From Mesorhizobium sp. B2-3-4 (lineage in GTDB: Bacteria; Pseudomonadota; Alphaproteobacteria; Rhizobiales; Rhizobiaceae): 64,000 nucleotides of DNA. The translations under genes and the position numbers were made by a program. Positions 49,078 through 57,722 of this stretch are shown one piece after another. The notes beneath the pieces were generated by a model. The model saw only the letters and a program-made list of their open reading frames with translations, made no database searches and was not told where the DNA came from. The stretch lies in contig NZ_VFVY01000001.1 in the NCBI RefSeq assembly GCF_006442315.1, positions 607,566-671,565 of the forward strand, in the 5' to 3' direction. Each line of letters opens with the position of its first letter. Within the stretch, counting starts at the first letter, position 1.

Positions 49078-49632
49078 TTAAACCTGCATGATTTCGGCTT
49101 CCTTGTCGGAAAGCAGATGATCGATGATGCTGATGGTTTCGTCGGTAAGTTTCTGGACCTGGTCGGAACGCTTGCGCTGGTCGTCCTCGCTGATCGTGCC
49201 GTCCTTCTCCGCCTTCTTCAGGAAATCCATGCCGTCGCGGCGCACATGGCGCGCGGCGACACGGGCATTCTCGGCGTAGCCGTGCGAAATCTTGACCAGT
49301 TCCTTGCGGCGCTGTTCGTTCAGTTCCGGCAGCGGAATTCTCAGATTGGTGCCGTCAACGATCGGGTTGAAGCCCAGATTGGATTCCCGGATGGCGCGGT
49401 CGACGGCGCCCACCATCGACTTGTCCCAGACCGACACCGAGATCATGCGCGGCTCCGGCACGGTGACGTTGGCCACCTGGTTGATCGGCATGGTGGTGCC
49501 ATAGGCCTGCACCTGGATCGCATCGAGCAGATTGCTGGAAGCGCGACCGGTCCGCAGCGAGGCCAGGTCGTGCTTGAACGCGGCGACCGCCCCATCCATG
49601 CGCCGCTTGAGGTCGTCGTACTCACCACTCAT
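49078..49632 (-). CDS. frr: Ribosome recycling factor
   Basis: Splits ribosomes after termination together with EF-G. The protein has 184 residues, the normal length. The conserved sequence [41 protein letters not shown] spans residues 26-66, and domain I helices contain [15 protein letters not shown] and [15 protein letters not shown]. It follows pyrH by 97 bp in the direction of transcription, as in most bacteria. Confidence 0.97.
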   Translation of the reverse strand: MSGEYDDLKRRMDGAVAAFKHDLASLRTGRASSNLLDAIQVQAYGTTMPINQVANVTVPEPRMISVSVWDKSMVGAVDRAIRESNLGFNPIVDGTNLRIPLPELNEQRRKELVKISHGYAENARVAARHVRRDGMDFLKKAEKDGTISEDDQRKRSDQVQKLTDETISIIDHLLSDKEAEIMQV

Positions 49633-49729
49633 CCTAGTCTCCTCGACCCGTCTGCCGCGGGTTCACTGCAAGGCCCCGTGTTCGAGCCTGATTTCGAAAG
49701 CCGGTTCCCTTTTGGGGATCAGGCCCCGA

Positions 49730-50452
49730 TCACTCGTCCGCGACGACCGTGCAACGGCCGCCGCCCCTCAGAATATCGCCGAAACCACCCTTTTCGTGGA
49801 TCGAATAGACGATTATCGGAATGTTGTTTTCGCGCGCAAGTGCAATCGCAGCCGTATCCATGATGGAAAGGCCGCGTTTTATGACTTCGGCGTGGCTGAT
49901 GCGCTCGAAACGCGTCGCGTGCGGGTCCTTTTTCGGGTCGGCCGAATAGACGCCGTCGACCTGTGTGCCCTTGAACAGCGCATCGGCGCCGATTTCAGCC
50001 GCGCGAAGTGCCGCGGCCGAATCAGTGGTGAAGAACGGATTGCCGGTGCCGCCGGCGAAGATCACCACCTTGCCCTGGTTCATGTAGGCGGTCGCCTGGC
50101 GCTGCGAAAAGCTCTCGCAAAGTTCCGGCATGGCAATCGCCGACAGCACGACGGCCTCGACACCGATCTTGTTCAGCGACGTGCGCAACGCCAGCGAATT
50201 GATGACCGTGGCAAGCATGCCCATATGGTCGCCGGTGACGCGGTCGCCGCCCTTGGAGGCGACGGCCACGCCGCGAAAGATATTGCCGCCGCCGATGACG
50301 ACACCCACCTCGATGCCCAGCGCGCGGGCTTCGGCGATGTCGGCCGCGATGCGATCGACCACCGAGACATCGATGCCGAAATGCTGCTCGCCCATCAACG
50401 CTTCGCCCGAAGCTTTCAGCAAAACACGTCGGTAGAGGGGCTTCACCGTCAT
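49730..50452 (-). CDS. pyrH: UMP kinase
   Basis: Phosphorylates UMP to UDP in pyrimidine metabolism. The protein has 240 residues of the bacterial amino-acid-kinase fold: RVLLKASGEALMG (phosphate loop, about 8-20), VVIGGGNIFRGV (about 53-64), IFAGGTGNPFFTTDSAAALRAAEIGAD (about 135-160). It is normally next to tsf; here three unrelated genes lie between them (50.6-53.3 kb), so pyrH probably has its own promoter in this genome. Confidence 0.97.
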   Translation of the reverse strand: MTVKPLYRRVLLKASGEALMGEQHFGIDVSVVDRIAADIAEARALGIEVGVVIGGGNIFRGVAVASKGGDRVTGDHMGMLATVINSLALRTSLNKIGVEAVVLSAIAMPELCESFSQRQATAYMNQGKVVIFAGGTGNPFFTTDSAAALRAAEIGADALFKGTQVDGVYSADPKKDPHATRFERISHAEVIKRGLSIMDTAAIALARENNIPIIVYSIHEKGGFGDILRGGGRCTVVADE

Positions 50453-50549
50453 CTGGTTCCTCGAAAATCCCGGCGCGGCAAGCTCTGAAGGCGAAAACGC
50501 CCCCTGCTTCGCCCGGCGGTGCTGTCATGACGGGTTGACCGGATACACG

Positions 50550-50579
50550 AAGGGCGCGGCGATGTCACGCCGCGCCCTT
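50550..50579 (-). terminator. Strong hairpin after the aldo/keto reductase gene
   Basis: A perfect 12-bp stem (arms 50550-50561 and 50568-50579, AAGGGCGCGGCG and its complement) with a 6-nt loop lies 25 bp past the reductase stop. The T-tract is short. It should insulate the insert from pyrH. Confidence 0.7.
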
Positions 50580-50603
50580 GTGCAAAATCCCAGGCTTTTT
50601 TGA

Positions 50604-51713
50604 TCAGTTGCTGCTGATGGCGACGGCCTCGCCTTCGACCACGACCGGCAATGCGTAGCCCGATGGCTTGTCGCCGGTCACGACACCGCCGGCGACACGG
50701 ACCTGGATCTCCGGCCCGAAATAGGAATGCGGGAACGGCGCTGGCCTGGCGCTCACCTCGTCCAGCCGCTGGCGAAGCGCCGGCGGTATCGAAAAATCGA
50801 GTGCCGCAAGATTGTCCTGCAGTTGCGAAAGTCGCGTCGCGCCAAGGATGACGGTGGCGATTCCCGGCTGTGTCGCCACCCAGTTGAGCGCCACTTGAGC
50901 CATGCCGCGGCCAAGTTCGGCGGCGACTTTTTCCAGCTCCGCCACGACAGCCCAGTTGTGCTCCGTGAATTTCTGGAAACCCGGATGCGTGGTGTTGCGG
51001 AAACCGTCGAGCCGGCCGGCATTGCCGGCTTGCGTCGGGCGGTATTTGCCGCTCAGCAATCCGCTGGCCAGCGGGCTCCAGACCATGATGCCGGCGCCGT
51101 GACGCGTCCCGAACGGCACGAACTCATGCTCGATGGCGCGCTCCGCCAGGGAATATTCGAGCTGCAACGCCGAGATCGGCTCATAGCCGCGCAGTTCGGC
51201 GATGGCTTGCGCCCGCCCGGCGTACCAGGCCGGCACGTCGGACAGGCCGATATGACGTATCTTGCCTGCCCGAACCAGATCGTCGAGCGTCCGCAGCACC
51301 TCTTCGGCCGGCGTCAGCCTGTCCCAGACGTGCATCAGGTAGAGATCGATGTAGTCGGTGCCCAGGCGCTTCAGCGAGGCGTCGACGGCGCGCATGATGT
51401 TCTTGCGGCCATTGCCGCCGGCGTTCGGATTGCCGGCGTTAGAGTTCATGGTGAATTTGGTGGCGATCACCGCCTTGTCGCGCAAACCCCGCTCGGCCAC
51501 GAATTCACCGAGCCAGGTCTCGGCCGTACCGCCCGTATAAAGATCGGCGGTATCGAAGAAATTGCCCCCTGCCTCGACATAGGCATCGAACATCGCGCGC
51601 GCCGTATCCCGGTCCGCGCCCCAGCCCCATTCCGTGCCGAAGGTCATCGTGCCCAGCGCCAGCCTGCTGACGCGCAAGCCGCTATTGCCAAGTGTGTAAT
51701 AGTTCATCGCCAT
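50604..51713 (-). CDS. Aldo/keto reductase
   Basis: NAD(P)H-dependent reductase of 369 residues in the KCNAB/YghZ-like part of the AKR superfamily. The catalytic tetrad is visible: Asp54 and Tyr59 in FFDTADLYTGG, Lys86 in VIATKF and His128 in LYLMHVWD. ALQLEYSLAERAIEHEFVPF and GLLSGKYRP are also typical. The physiological substrate is unknown. It lies 36 bp after a SnoaL-like gene and both are divergent from a LysR gene, so the three form a small accessory unit placed between tsf and pyrH. Confidence 0.88.
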   Translation of the reverse strand: MAMNYYTLGNSGLRVSRLALGTMTFGTEWGWGADRDTARAMFDAYVEAGGNFFDTADLYTGGTAETWLGEFVAERGLRDKAVIATKFTMNSNAGNPNAGGNGRKNIMRAVDASLKRLGTDYIDLYLMHVWDRLTPAEEVLRTLDDLVRAGKIRHIGLSDVPAWYAGRAQAIAELRGYEPISALQLEYSLAERAIEHEFVPFGTRHGAGIMVWSPLASGLLSGKYRPTQAGNAGRLDGFRNTTHPGFQKFTEHNWAVVAELEKVAAELGRGMAQVALNWVATQPGIATVILGATRLSQLQDNLAALDFSIPPALRQRLDEVSARPAPFPHSYFGPEIQVRVAGGVVTGDKPSGYALPVVVEGEAVAISSN

Positions 51714-51749
51714 CGTCTTTTTCCGATCCTGGTCCGGTTGATGCTGATG

Positions 51750-52277
51750 TCATTGACCTGATGTCGCCTTGACCCAGGGATTGCCGCGCTCATGCGTCAT
51801 GCGGAAGGTGAAGCCATCGACCTTCCAGGCGGTGCCGGACCGTGTCAGGTGGTGCTCATACGTGCCCCAGACTTCCCACAGCGGGTCGCCATTGCCCTCC
51901 ATCCGGTTCCAGGCATAGCCGTTCGACAGAACGGTCGCCTTGTCCCCGTCGAGAACGACCTGATGATTGGTGCGCAGATGCAGGCTGCTCTTGCTGCCCT
52001 TGAGATTGCCGGCCCAGGCGCCGATCAGATCGTCGGAGGCAATGTTGGCGGCGGGCTGACCGGACAGGCTGCTGAAATCGGCGGTGACCCGATCGGCGAA
52101 ATAAGCGCGCGCGCGTTTCCAGTCCTGAGCATCGACGGCGCGGTCGATGCCATCGGCGATGCGGATCACGGCGCGCTCGTCGGCAAGCGCCTGCCAGCCG
52201 GCCGGCTCGGCGCCGCCGGCATCGACGGGTGCCAGTGCAAGGCCCGCGGCGAAGGTAACGTGTTTCAAGGCACTCAT
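51750..52277 (-). CDS. Nuclear transport factor 2/SnoaL-like protein with possible signal peptide
   Basis: A 175-residue protein. The first 25 residues (MSALKHVTFAAGLALAPVDAGGAEP) resemble an export signal, though weakly. The rest follows the SnoaL_4-like pattern: ERAVIRIADGIDRAVDAQDWKRARAYFADRVTADFSSL (about 32-70), LRTNHQVVLDGDKATVLSNGYAWN, and WEVWGTYEHHLTRSGTAWKVDGFTFR. ATG 52277 follows AAGGAGA. It probably forms an operon with the aldo/keto reductase. No function can be named; some relatives are isomerases or hydrolases of cyclic compounds. Confidence 0.78.
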   Translation of the reverse strand: MSALKHVTFAAGLALAPVDAGGAEPAGWQALADERAVIRIADGIDRAVDAQDWKRARAYFADRVTADFSSLSGQPAANIASDDLIGAWAGNLKGSKSSLHLRTNHQVVLDGDKATVLSNGYAWNRMEGNGDPLWEVWGTYEHHLTRSGTAWKVDGFTFRMTHERGNPWVKATSGQ

Positions 52278-52391
52278 CTCGTCTCTCCTTTGTGCATCGG
52301 CCACCGCCGCCCTGTCGGAGACAACGTGAACCTCGCCGCGGCCATCGAGAAGATTGAATTGTCTGCATGGACTATGCGATATCATTCATGA

Positions 52392-53318
52392 ATGGACCGG
52401 GACCTGCTCACTCATCTGCCTGTCGTCGTCGCCGTTGCGCGACGCGGCGGCTTCGCGCTTGCCGCGGCCGAACTCGGCATGAGCCCGTCCGCCGTCAGCC
52501 ATGCGGTGCGCCTCGTCGAGGAGCGCGTAGGGCAGCCGTTGTTTGCCCGCACGACGCGCAGCGTGTCGCTAACGGAGGCGGGCAAGGCGCTGGTGGAGAC
52601 GGCGGCCCCTGCCCTTCAGGACATTTTGGAGCGGATGGATCGCATTCGCGCGATAAGGGGCCAGCCCTCGGGCCTGCTCAGGCTCAATGTTCCCAATATC
52701 GCCATTCCGCTCGCCGTCACCTCAGTGGTCGCAGCGATGGCCGAGCGTTATCCGGACGTCACCGTCGAGTTGCTCACCGATCAGAGACTTGTCGATATTG
52801 TTGGCGAGGGTTTCGATGCCGGTATCCGGCTTGGTGAAATGATCGCGCAGGATATGGTCACTGTCAGGCTGACGCCGCCCTTCAAAGCCGTCATCGTTGC
52901 TTCCCCCGCTTATGTCGGACGGCATGGCCGTCCACGCAACGTGGCCGATCTCGCCAATCACAATTGCATCGGCTACCGGCTCGTCCGCTCCGGCGCGCTC
53001 TACCGCTGGGACCTGACCGAAGATGGCAAGGATGTCGTGGTCGAGACCAAGGGCACGGTCATCGTCACCGATTCGCTGGCCGCTATCGACCTGGCTCTGG
53101 CGGGGGTCGGGCTGACTTACGTCTTCGAGCCGCTGGTGCGCGCGGCGTTGGCCGCTGGCCGCCTGGTTCAGATCCTGCCGCAGACGGCGATGGAGGAGCC
53201 CGGCCTGTTCCTTTACTTCCCGCGCCGGGCGTCGATGGCGCCAAAGCTCAGGGCTTTCATCGACACCGCACAAGAAATCGGCCGGACGTCCTTGCGGACA
53301 CCCGGCCGAGTTGCCTGA
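52392..53318 (+). CDS. LysR-family transcriptional regulator, divergent to the reductase pair
   Basis: A 308-residue regulator. The N-terminal helix-turn-helix is LPVVVAVARRGGFALAAAELGMSPSAVSHAVRLVEERVGQPLFARTTRSVSLTEAG (about 8-64), in the style of the AaeR/DsdC-like LysR branch that controls oxidoreductases; the rest is a substrate-binding effector domain. It is separated from the SnoaL-like gene by 114 bp, so it likely controls the divergent pair. It converges on tsf across a hairpin terminator. Confidence 0.88.
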   Translation: MDRDLLTHLPVVVAVARRGGFALAAAELGMSPSAVSHAVRLVEERVGQPLFARTTRSVSLTEAGKALVETAAPALQDILERMDRIRAIRGQPSGLLRLNVPNIAIPLAVTSVVAAMAERYPDVTVELLTDQRLVDIVGEGFDAGIRLGEMIAQDMVTVRLTPPFKAVIVASPAYVGRHGRPRNVADLANHNCIGYRLVRSGALYRWDLTEDGKDVVVETKGTVIVTDSLAAIDLALAGVGLTYVFEPLVRAALAAGRLVQILPQTAMEEPGLFLYFPRRASMAPKLRAFIDTAQEIGRTSLRTPGRVA

Positions 53319-53325
53319 GCTTGAA

Positions 53326-53343
53326 GGTCCCTGTTCAGGGACC
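53326..53343. terminator. Bidirectional hairpin between LysR gene and tsf
   Basis: GGTCCCTG and CAGGGACC form a perfect 8-bp stem separated by two bases. It lies between two convergent genes (8 bp past the LysR stop, 12 bp past the tsf stop) and could terminate both. Confidence 0.65.
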
Positions 53344-53354
53344 AGTTCCAGTGA

Positions 53355-54275
53355 TTACTTCTTGACCGCCGCCGCGACTTCCGCGGCGAAATCGGTCTCT
53401 TCCTTCTCGATGCCCTCGCCCAGCGCAAAGCGCAGATAGGCCGTGATCTTGGCCGGGGCGCCGATTTCCTTCTCGGCATCCTTCAGCGCCTTCTCGACGG
53501 TGATGTCGGGATTGAGCACGAAGGCCTGCTTGAGGAGCACGACTTCCTCATAGAACTTGCGCAGGCGACCCTCGACCATCTTTTCGATGATCGCTTCCGG
53601 CTTGCCGGACTGGCGCGCCTGATCGGAGAAGATCGCCTTCTCGCGCTCGACGGCGGCCGGATCGATCTGCTCGGCGGTCAGCGCCATCGGATTGGTGGCG
53701 GCGACATGCATGGCGACCTGGCGGCCAAAGGCGTTGGCGGCATGCTCGTTGCCAGTGGTCTCGATCGCGACCAGCACGCCGAGTTTGCCCAAGCCATCGG
53801 CAACCGCGTTATGGACATAGGTCGCGACCGCGCCATGCGGCACAGTGAGCTTGGCCGAACGGCGGAAGCCCATGTTCTCGCCGATGGTGCCGACCGCGTC
53901 CTTGATGGTGTCGGTGACCGACTTGTCGGAGCCCGGATATTTCGCGGCGGCGACCGCCTCGGTGGTGCCGTAGGCAAGCGCAACCTTGGCGACGTGGGCG
54001 ACGATTTCCTGGAAAGCGGCGTTGCGGGCGACGAAGTCGGTTTCCGAGTTGACCTCGACGACCGCGGCCTCACGCACGCCGGCGTCGACGCCGATCAGGC
54101 CCTCGGCGGCGGTGCGGCCAGCCTTCTTGTCGGCCTTGGAGATGCCCTTCTTGCGCAGCCAGTCGACGGCTTCTTCCATGTTGCCGTTGGTCTCGTTCAA
54201 CGCCGCCTTGCAGTCCATCATGCCCGCGCCGGTCAAGTCGCGGAGTTCTTTGACCTGTGCAGCCGAAATGCTCAT
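53355..54275 (-). CDS. tsf: Translation elongation factor Ts
   Basis: Nucleotide-exchange factor for EF-Tu. The protein has 306 residues. Residues 5-50 include the signature [16 protein letters not shown] and the UBA-like region; [14 protein letters not shown] (about 72-85) is the second hallmark, with the TDFV loop that contacts EF-Tu. AGAGGCG precedes the ATG. It lies 128 bp after rpsB; two hairpins in the gap may adjust the tsf/rpsB ratio. Confidence 0.97.
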   Translation of the reverse strand: MSISAAQVKELRDLTGAGMMDCKAALNETNGNMEEAVDWLRKKGISKADKKAGRTAAEGLIGVDAGVREAAVVEVNSETDFVARNAAFQEIVAHVAKVALAYGTTEAVAAAKYPGSDKSVTDTIKDAVGTIGENMGFRRSAKLTVPHGAVATYVHNAVADGLGKLGVLVAIETTGNEHAANAFGRQVAMHVAATNPMALTAEQIDPAAVEREKAIFSDQARQSGKPEAIIEKMVEGRLRKFYEEVVLLKQAFVLNPDITVEKALKDAEKEIGAPAKITAYLRFALGEGIEKEETDFAAEVAAAVKK

Positions 54276-54302
54276 TGTCGCCTCTTTGTTTTTAAATGCA
54301 CC

Positions 54303-54331
54303 GACGCACCATCGAATCTCGATGATGCGTC
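54303..54331 (-). terminator. Stem-loop upstream of tsf
   Basis: Arms of 13 bp (54303-54315 and 54319-54331, GACGCACCATCGA with one G-U pair) enclose a 3-nt loop. It lies in the rpsB-tsf gap, 28 bp before tsf, and could be an attenuator or an RNA-processing site. Confidence 0.6.
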
Positions 54332-54360
54332 TGTTTAGCGTGCCAAAATATGAGAAAGAT

Positions 54361-54381
54361 GAAGGCCGTGAACCGGCCTTC
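54361..54381 (-). terminator. Intrinsic terminator/attenuator after rpsB
   Basis: GAAGGCCG and CGGCCTTC form an 8-bp stem with a 5-nt loop, 22 bp past the rpsB stop, and the minus strand continues with a T-rich tract (ATCTTTCTCATATTTTG). It should reduce read-through into tsf. Confidence 0.72.
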
Positions 54382-54403
54382 GATTATCAAGCCCGGATGG
54401 CTA

Positions 54404-55186
54404 TCAAGCTTCTGGAGCTTCCGAAGCCGGGGCCGGATCGAGCGCGGGCTCGACCGGAGCTTCGACCGAAGCACCGATGTCGACACCGAGCGCGCCCTGC
54501 TGGCGGGCGATGCCGTCGATTGCCGCCTTGGCGATCAGGTCGCAATAAAGCTGGATGGCGCGCGCGGCGTCGTCATTGCCGGGGATCGGGAAGTCGATCT
54601 TGTCCGGATCGCAGTTCGAATCGATGATGGCGACGACCGGAATGCCGAGGCGCTTGGCCTCGAGGATGGCGATCGCTTCCTTGTTGGTGTCGATCACGAA
54701 CATCAGGTCAGGCGTCGAGCCCATGTCCTTGATGCCGCCGAGCGCCTTGTCGAGCTTCTCGCGCTCGCGGTCGAGGTTGAGGCGCTCTTTCTTGGTCAGG
54801 CCCTGGGCTTCGCCGGCCAGCATCTCGTCGAGCTTGCGCAGGCGCTGGATCGAGTTCGAGATCGTCTTCCAGTTGGTCAGCATGCCGCCGAGCCAACGCG
54901 AGTTGACGTAGTACTGGGCCGAACGCTGCGCGGCATCAGCCACGATGTCGGACGCCTGGCGCTTGGTGCCGACGAACAGAACGCGGCCGCCCTTGGCGAC
55001 AGTATCGGAAACCTGCTTCAGCGCCTGGTGCAGCAAAGGCACCGTCTGCGAGAGGTCGATGATGTGGATGTTGTTGCGGGCGCCGTAGATGTAAGGCGCC
55101 ATCTTCGGGTTCCAGCGGTGGGTCTGGTGGCCGAAGTGAATGCCAGCTTCCAAAAGCTGGCGCATGCTGAAATCAGGCAGTGCCAT
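54404..55186 (-). CDS. rpsB: 30S ribosomal protein S2
   Basis: Small-subunit ribosomal protein of 260 residues. Conserved parts are [28 protein letters not shown] (about 7-34), [14 protein letters not shown] [29 protein letters not shown] (about 92-106), and [26 protein letters not shown]. The C-terminal extension of about 30 acidic, Ala/Pro-rich residues is usual in alphaproteobacteria. First gene of the long minus-strand cluster, with a recognisable promoter upstream. Confidence 0.97.
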   Translation of the reverse strand: MALPDFSMRQLLEAGIHFGHQTHRWNPKMAPYIYGARNNIHIIDLSQTVPLLHQALKQVSDTVAKGGRVLFVGTKRQASDIVADAAQRSAQYYVNSRWLGGMLTNWKTISNSIQRLRKLDEMLAGEAQGLTKKERLNLDREREKLDKALGGIKDMGSTPDLMFVIDTNKEAIAILEAKRLGIPVVAIIDSNCDPDKIDFPIPGNDDAARAIQLYCDLIAKAAIDGIARQQGALGVDIGASVEAPVEPALDPAPASEAPEA

Positions 55187-55316
55187 TCTTAATTTCCTTT
55201 CCGGTTAGCCTCCACGGACACAGGCATTTTCGGACCGAGGTCGTTCAACGCCACCGGAGGTTTCAGCCGGATTTCTCCCGGGCAGACACCAAAGTCCGTG
55301 TGTGGAATGAGCGCGC

Positions 55317-55345
55317 ATATAGAGGGGAAGTCCGACAAACGCAAG
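55317..55345 (-). promoter_or_regulatory. Predicted sigma-70-type promoter of rpsB
   Basis: On the minus strand CTTGCG (55345-55340) is followed by exactly 17 bp and CTATAT (55322-55317), close to the rhizobial housekeeping consensus CTTGAC-N17-CTATAT. It lies about 130 bp upstream of the rpsB start, leaving a long leader. Confidence 0.65.
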
Positions 55346-55364
55346 CGGGACGGCGCTTTAACGC

Positions 55365-55976
55365 CTAGCGTGCGGCAATCAGTGCTGCCGTGCCGATCAT
55401 GGCGCTGCCGGCAAAGCGGTTCATCAGCCGCATGCGCTTGGGTGTCCTGAACCAGCCCGAAGCCCGGCCCGCGAGCGCGGCATAGACCCCCATGGTCACG
55501 ATATTGACGCTGATGACGGTGGCCACCACCAGCAGGCCATCGAAAAACGTCATGGTATCGAGGTTGAGAATCAGCGGCATGATCGAGGCATGGAACAGGA
55601 TCGCCTTCGGGTTTCCGAGCGCTATGGACGCGCCGAGCAGGAAGGGTCGTGACAATTTCGCCTGCCCCGTCCGCGGCTCGTTCGATTGCGCGGCCGAGGC
55701 CCGCCACATCCGGACGCCGAGAAAGATCAGATAGGCGGCGCCGGCATATTTCAGCAGGAGGAAAATCCATTCGAAGGTCTGGGCCAGGGCGACCAGTCCG
55801 AGCAGCGCCAGGGTGACCAGCACGGCGTCGCCGGCGGCGACCCCAACGCCGGCCATGAAGGCCCGAAGGAACCCGCGCGACACGCCGTTGGTGATGACGG
55901 CGAACATCGCCGGCCCTGGCGTGGCGGCGGCGAGCGTGACAGCGGCGCAATAAGCCAGGAATGCCGTTGGTGTCAT
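55365..55976 (-). CDS. LysE/RhtB-family amino acid exporter
   Basis: Inner-membrane exporter of 203 residues with about six hydrophobic segments. The start TAFLAYCAAVTLAAATPGPAMFAVITNGVSRG (about 3-34) has the family motif 'P.P.......G' and GAAYLIFLGVRMWR (about 68-81) is also diagnostic. LysE/RhtB proteins export lysine, threonine, homoserine lactone or other amino acids. ATG 55976 overlaps the stop of the DUF4031 gene (ATGA). Confidence 0.9.
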   Translation of the reverse strand: MTPTAFLAYCAAVTLAAATPGPAMFAVITNGVSRGFLRAFMAGVGVAAGDAVLVTLALLGLVALAQTFEWIFLLLKYAGAAYLIFLGVRMWRASAAQSNEPRTGQAKLSRPFLLGASIALGNPKAILFHASIMPLILNLDTMTFFDGLLVVATVISVNIVTMGVYAALAGRASGWFRTPKRMRLMNRFAGSAMIGTAALIAAR

Positions 55977-56251
55977 CGCTTGGCCTTTCCGTTGGGCACC
56001 CGCACGCGCCGAAAGATGGCGACGATCTGCTCGCGGCTGCACTCGATTGCGCCGAGCCGCACCGCGCGGTCGCGCTCGAAGCCGGTTATGTCATAGTGCG
56101 GAGCCGATGTCTTGGGCGGGCCCTGGTAAGACGAGCGCTTGATGCCGAGTTCGGCGGCAAAGCGATGCAACTCGTCGGTGTCATCGGCCAGCAGATGGCA
56201 CCAGAGATGACCGGCCCATTTCCAGATCGCCGCATCGACATAGACCGCCAT
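55973..56251 (-). CDS. DUF4031 domain protein
   Basis: A 92-residue protein. The pattern MAVYVDAAIWKWAGHLWCHLLADDTDELHRFAAELGIKRSSYQGPP (1-46), with HYDITGFERDRAVRLGA following, matches DUF4031, a small family of unknown function with conserved W..HL.AD...ELH.FA. It is translationally coupled to the LysE gene downstream and starts 37 bp after the eipB stop. Coupling suggests joint regulation but not a shared role. Confidence 0.82.
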   Translation of the reverse strand: MAVYVDAAIWKWAGHLWCHLLADDTDELHRFAAELGIKRSSYQGPPKTSAPHYDITGFERDRAVRLGAIECSREQIVAIFRRVRVPNGKAKR

Positions 56252-56288
56252 CAAGCCCGCCGCGGAGAGCTCAATTGCTCAGCCCCTG

Positions 56289-57119
56289 CTATTTCGATAC
56301 GGGGCAAGGCTTGGTCTGGTCGAACAGCGAAAGATTGACCAGCTTGCCGGTCATGGAGAAATCGCCATAGTCCATGGTGAGGTCGCGGGTGATGCCGTTC
56401 TCGTGCAGCTTGAAGCTAATCCGGTATTCCGGGACTTCCTCGCCGTTCTGGGCGCTGTCGTCGAAATAGGCGATGTCGACCGGCCAGTACTTGTCGGTGG
56501 CGAGCTTGGCCAGCGCCGGCGCTTCCGGGTCGGCCTTGTCGGCTTCGGTCCTCTTGCCGACGACGACCGTGGTCGTCATCACCTTGTTGGCGTCCTCCGA
56601 GCCGTCGAACAAATTGGTCTGGTAGAAGTTTTCACCCTTCTCGGCCTTGCCGATCAGCTCGACCAGATGCTGGGTGGGAAACTGCGTCGCGGCGAGTTCC
56701 AGGCTGTTCTTCTCCGGCTTGTCGATATCGACCTTCAGGCCCTTGGCATTCTTGGTTGCGACGCCCTTGACCTCCTTGTCGAGGTTCTGGTCGACGAAGG
56801 ATTTCGTCACGAAGGAAAACATCTTGCCCTCCGCATCCTCGAAGGTGGTGGTTTGCTGGTCGGTCAGTTTCGTGTTGTCGTTGGTGGCGATCTGGGTGAC
56901 GAAACGAAACTTCACCGTATAGCCTTCGCAGGCGGAGCCGTTGAACTCATAGACCATGCGGCCGGTGATGCCGGTAATGCCGGATCTATCATCCGCCTTC
57001 TTGAGGGTGAGATCGTAGACGGCGCGATGCGCCTGCAGCGCCGGTACGGCGAAGGCCGAGCCCACGGGAAAGAGCACCGACAACAGAACGGCGTGGAATG
57101 CGAGGCGCGCTGCGCGCAT
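56289..57119 (-). CDS. eipB: Cell-envelope integrity protein EipB (DUF1849)
   Basis: Exported protein of 276 residues. Residues 1-24 are a signal peptide (LAFHAVLLSVLFPVGSAFA). The mature part shows AHRAVYDLTLKKADDRSGITGITGRMVYEFNGSACEGYTVKFRFVTQ (about 29-75) and ends GKLVNLSLFDQTKPCPVSK; the two Cys (in SACEGY and KPCP) fit the disulfide described for EipB of Brucella, where the protein is needed for envelope integrity. It is divergent from ridA over a 138-bp spacer. Confidence 0.9.
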   Translation of the reverse strand: MRAARLAFHAVLLSVLFPVGSAFAVPALQAHRAVYDLTLKKADDRSGITGITGRMVYEFNGSACEGYTVKFRFVTQIATNDNTKLTDQQTTTFEDAEGKMFSFVTKSFVDQNLDKEVKGVATKNAKGLKVDIDKPEKNSLELAATQFPTQHLVELIGKAEKGENFYQTNLFDGSEDANKVMTTTVVVGKRTEADKADPEAPALAKLATDKYWPVDIAYFDDSAQNGEEVPEYRISFKLHENGITRDLTMDYGDFSMTGKLVNLSLFDQTKPCPVSK

Positions 57120-57257
57120 GAGGTACTCCGATCGTCGCGGCTGATGGCAGGCCGCAGGGAAAGATGGTCCAGCTTAAAAAAAGTCGTGGCGGAAGCGAGG
57201 CAAAAATAGCAATTTCGGCCCGGCCAGCGCAGCACCTTCCAGCAATAGGGAAAAGCA

Positions 57258-57722
57258 ATGAGTGAAACAATCGAAAAGCGGCTAAGTGATCTCGGCGTGA
57301 CGCTTCCTGTCGCCGCCGCACCCGCCGCCAATTACGTGCCCTACTGCCGGACCGGCAATTTGCTGTTCACGGCGGGACAATTGCCGCTCAAGGACGGCAA
57401 GCTGCAGGCGAGCGGCCTGCTTGGCCGCGACGTCGACACGGCAGCCGGCAAGGACGCGGCGAAATATTGCGCCATCAACATCCTGGCACAGGCCAAGGCG
57501 GCGCTTGGCGATCTTGAGAAGATCCGCCGGCTGGTCAAGATCACCGTCTTCGTGGCGTCGACGCCCGACTTCGTCGAGCAGCATCTGGTCGCCAACGGCG
57601 CCTCCGATTTCCTGGTTGCCGCGCTTGGCGAAGGTGGCAAGCACGCACGTTCCGCCGTCGGCACAGCCTGCCTGCCGCTCAATGCCGCGGTGGAAATCGA
57701 AGCGATCTTCGAAGTCGAATGA
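57258..57722 (+). CDS. RidA/YjgF family enamine/imine deaminase
   Basis: A 154-residue member of the longer RidA subfamily (YjgH/TdcF-like with an N-terminal KRLSDLGVTLP extension). RidA proteins release ammonia from reactive 2-aminoacrylate made by PLP dehydratases. GNLLFTAGQLPL (about 33-44) and VFVASTPDFVEQHLVANGASDFLVAALGEGGKHARSAVGTACLPLNAAVEIEAI (about 96-149) are family features; the Arg that binds the carboxylate is in HARSAVG. Its stop overlaps the phosphodiesterase start (ATGA). Confidence 0.92.
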   Translation: MSETIEKRLSDLGVTLPVAAAPAANYVPYCRTGNLLFTAGQLPLKDGKLQASGLLGRDVDTAAGKDAAKYCAINILAQAKAALGDLEKIRRLVKITVFVASTPDFVEQHLVANGASDFLVAALGEGGKHARSAVGTACLPLNAAVEIEAIFEVE

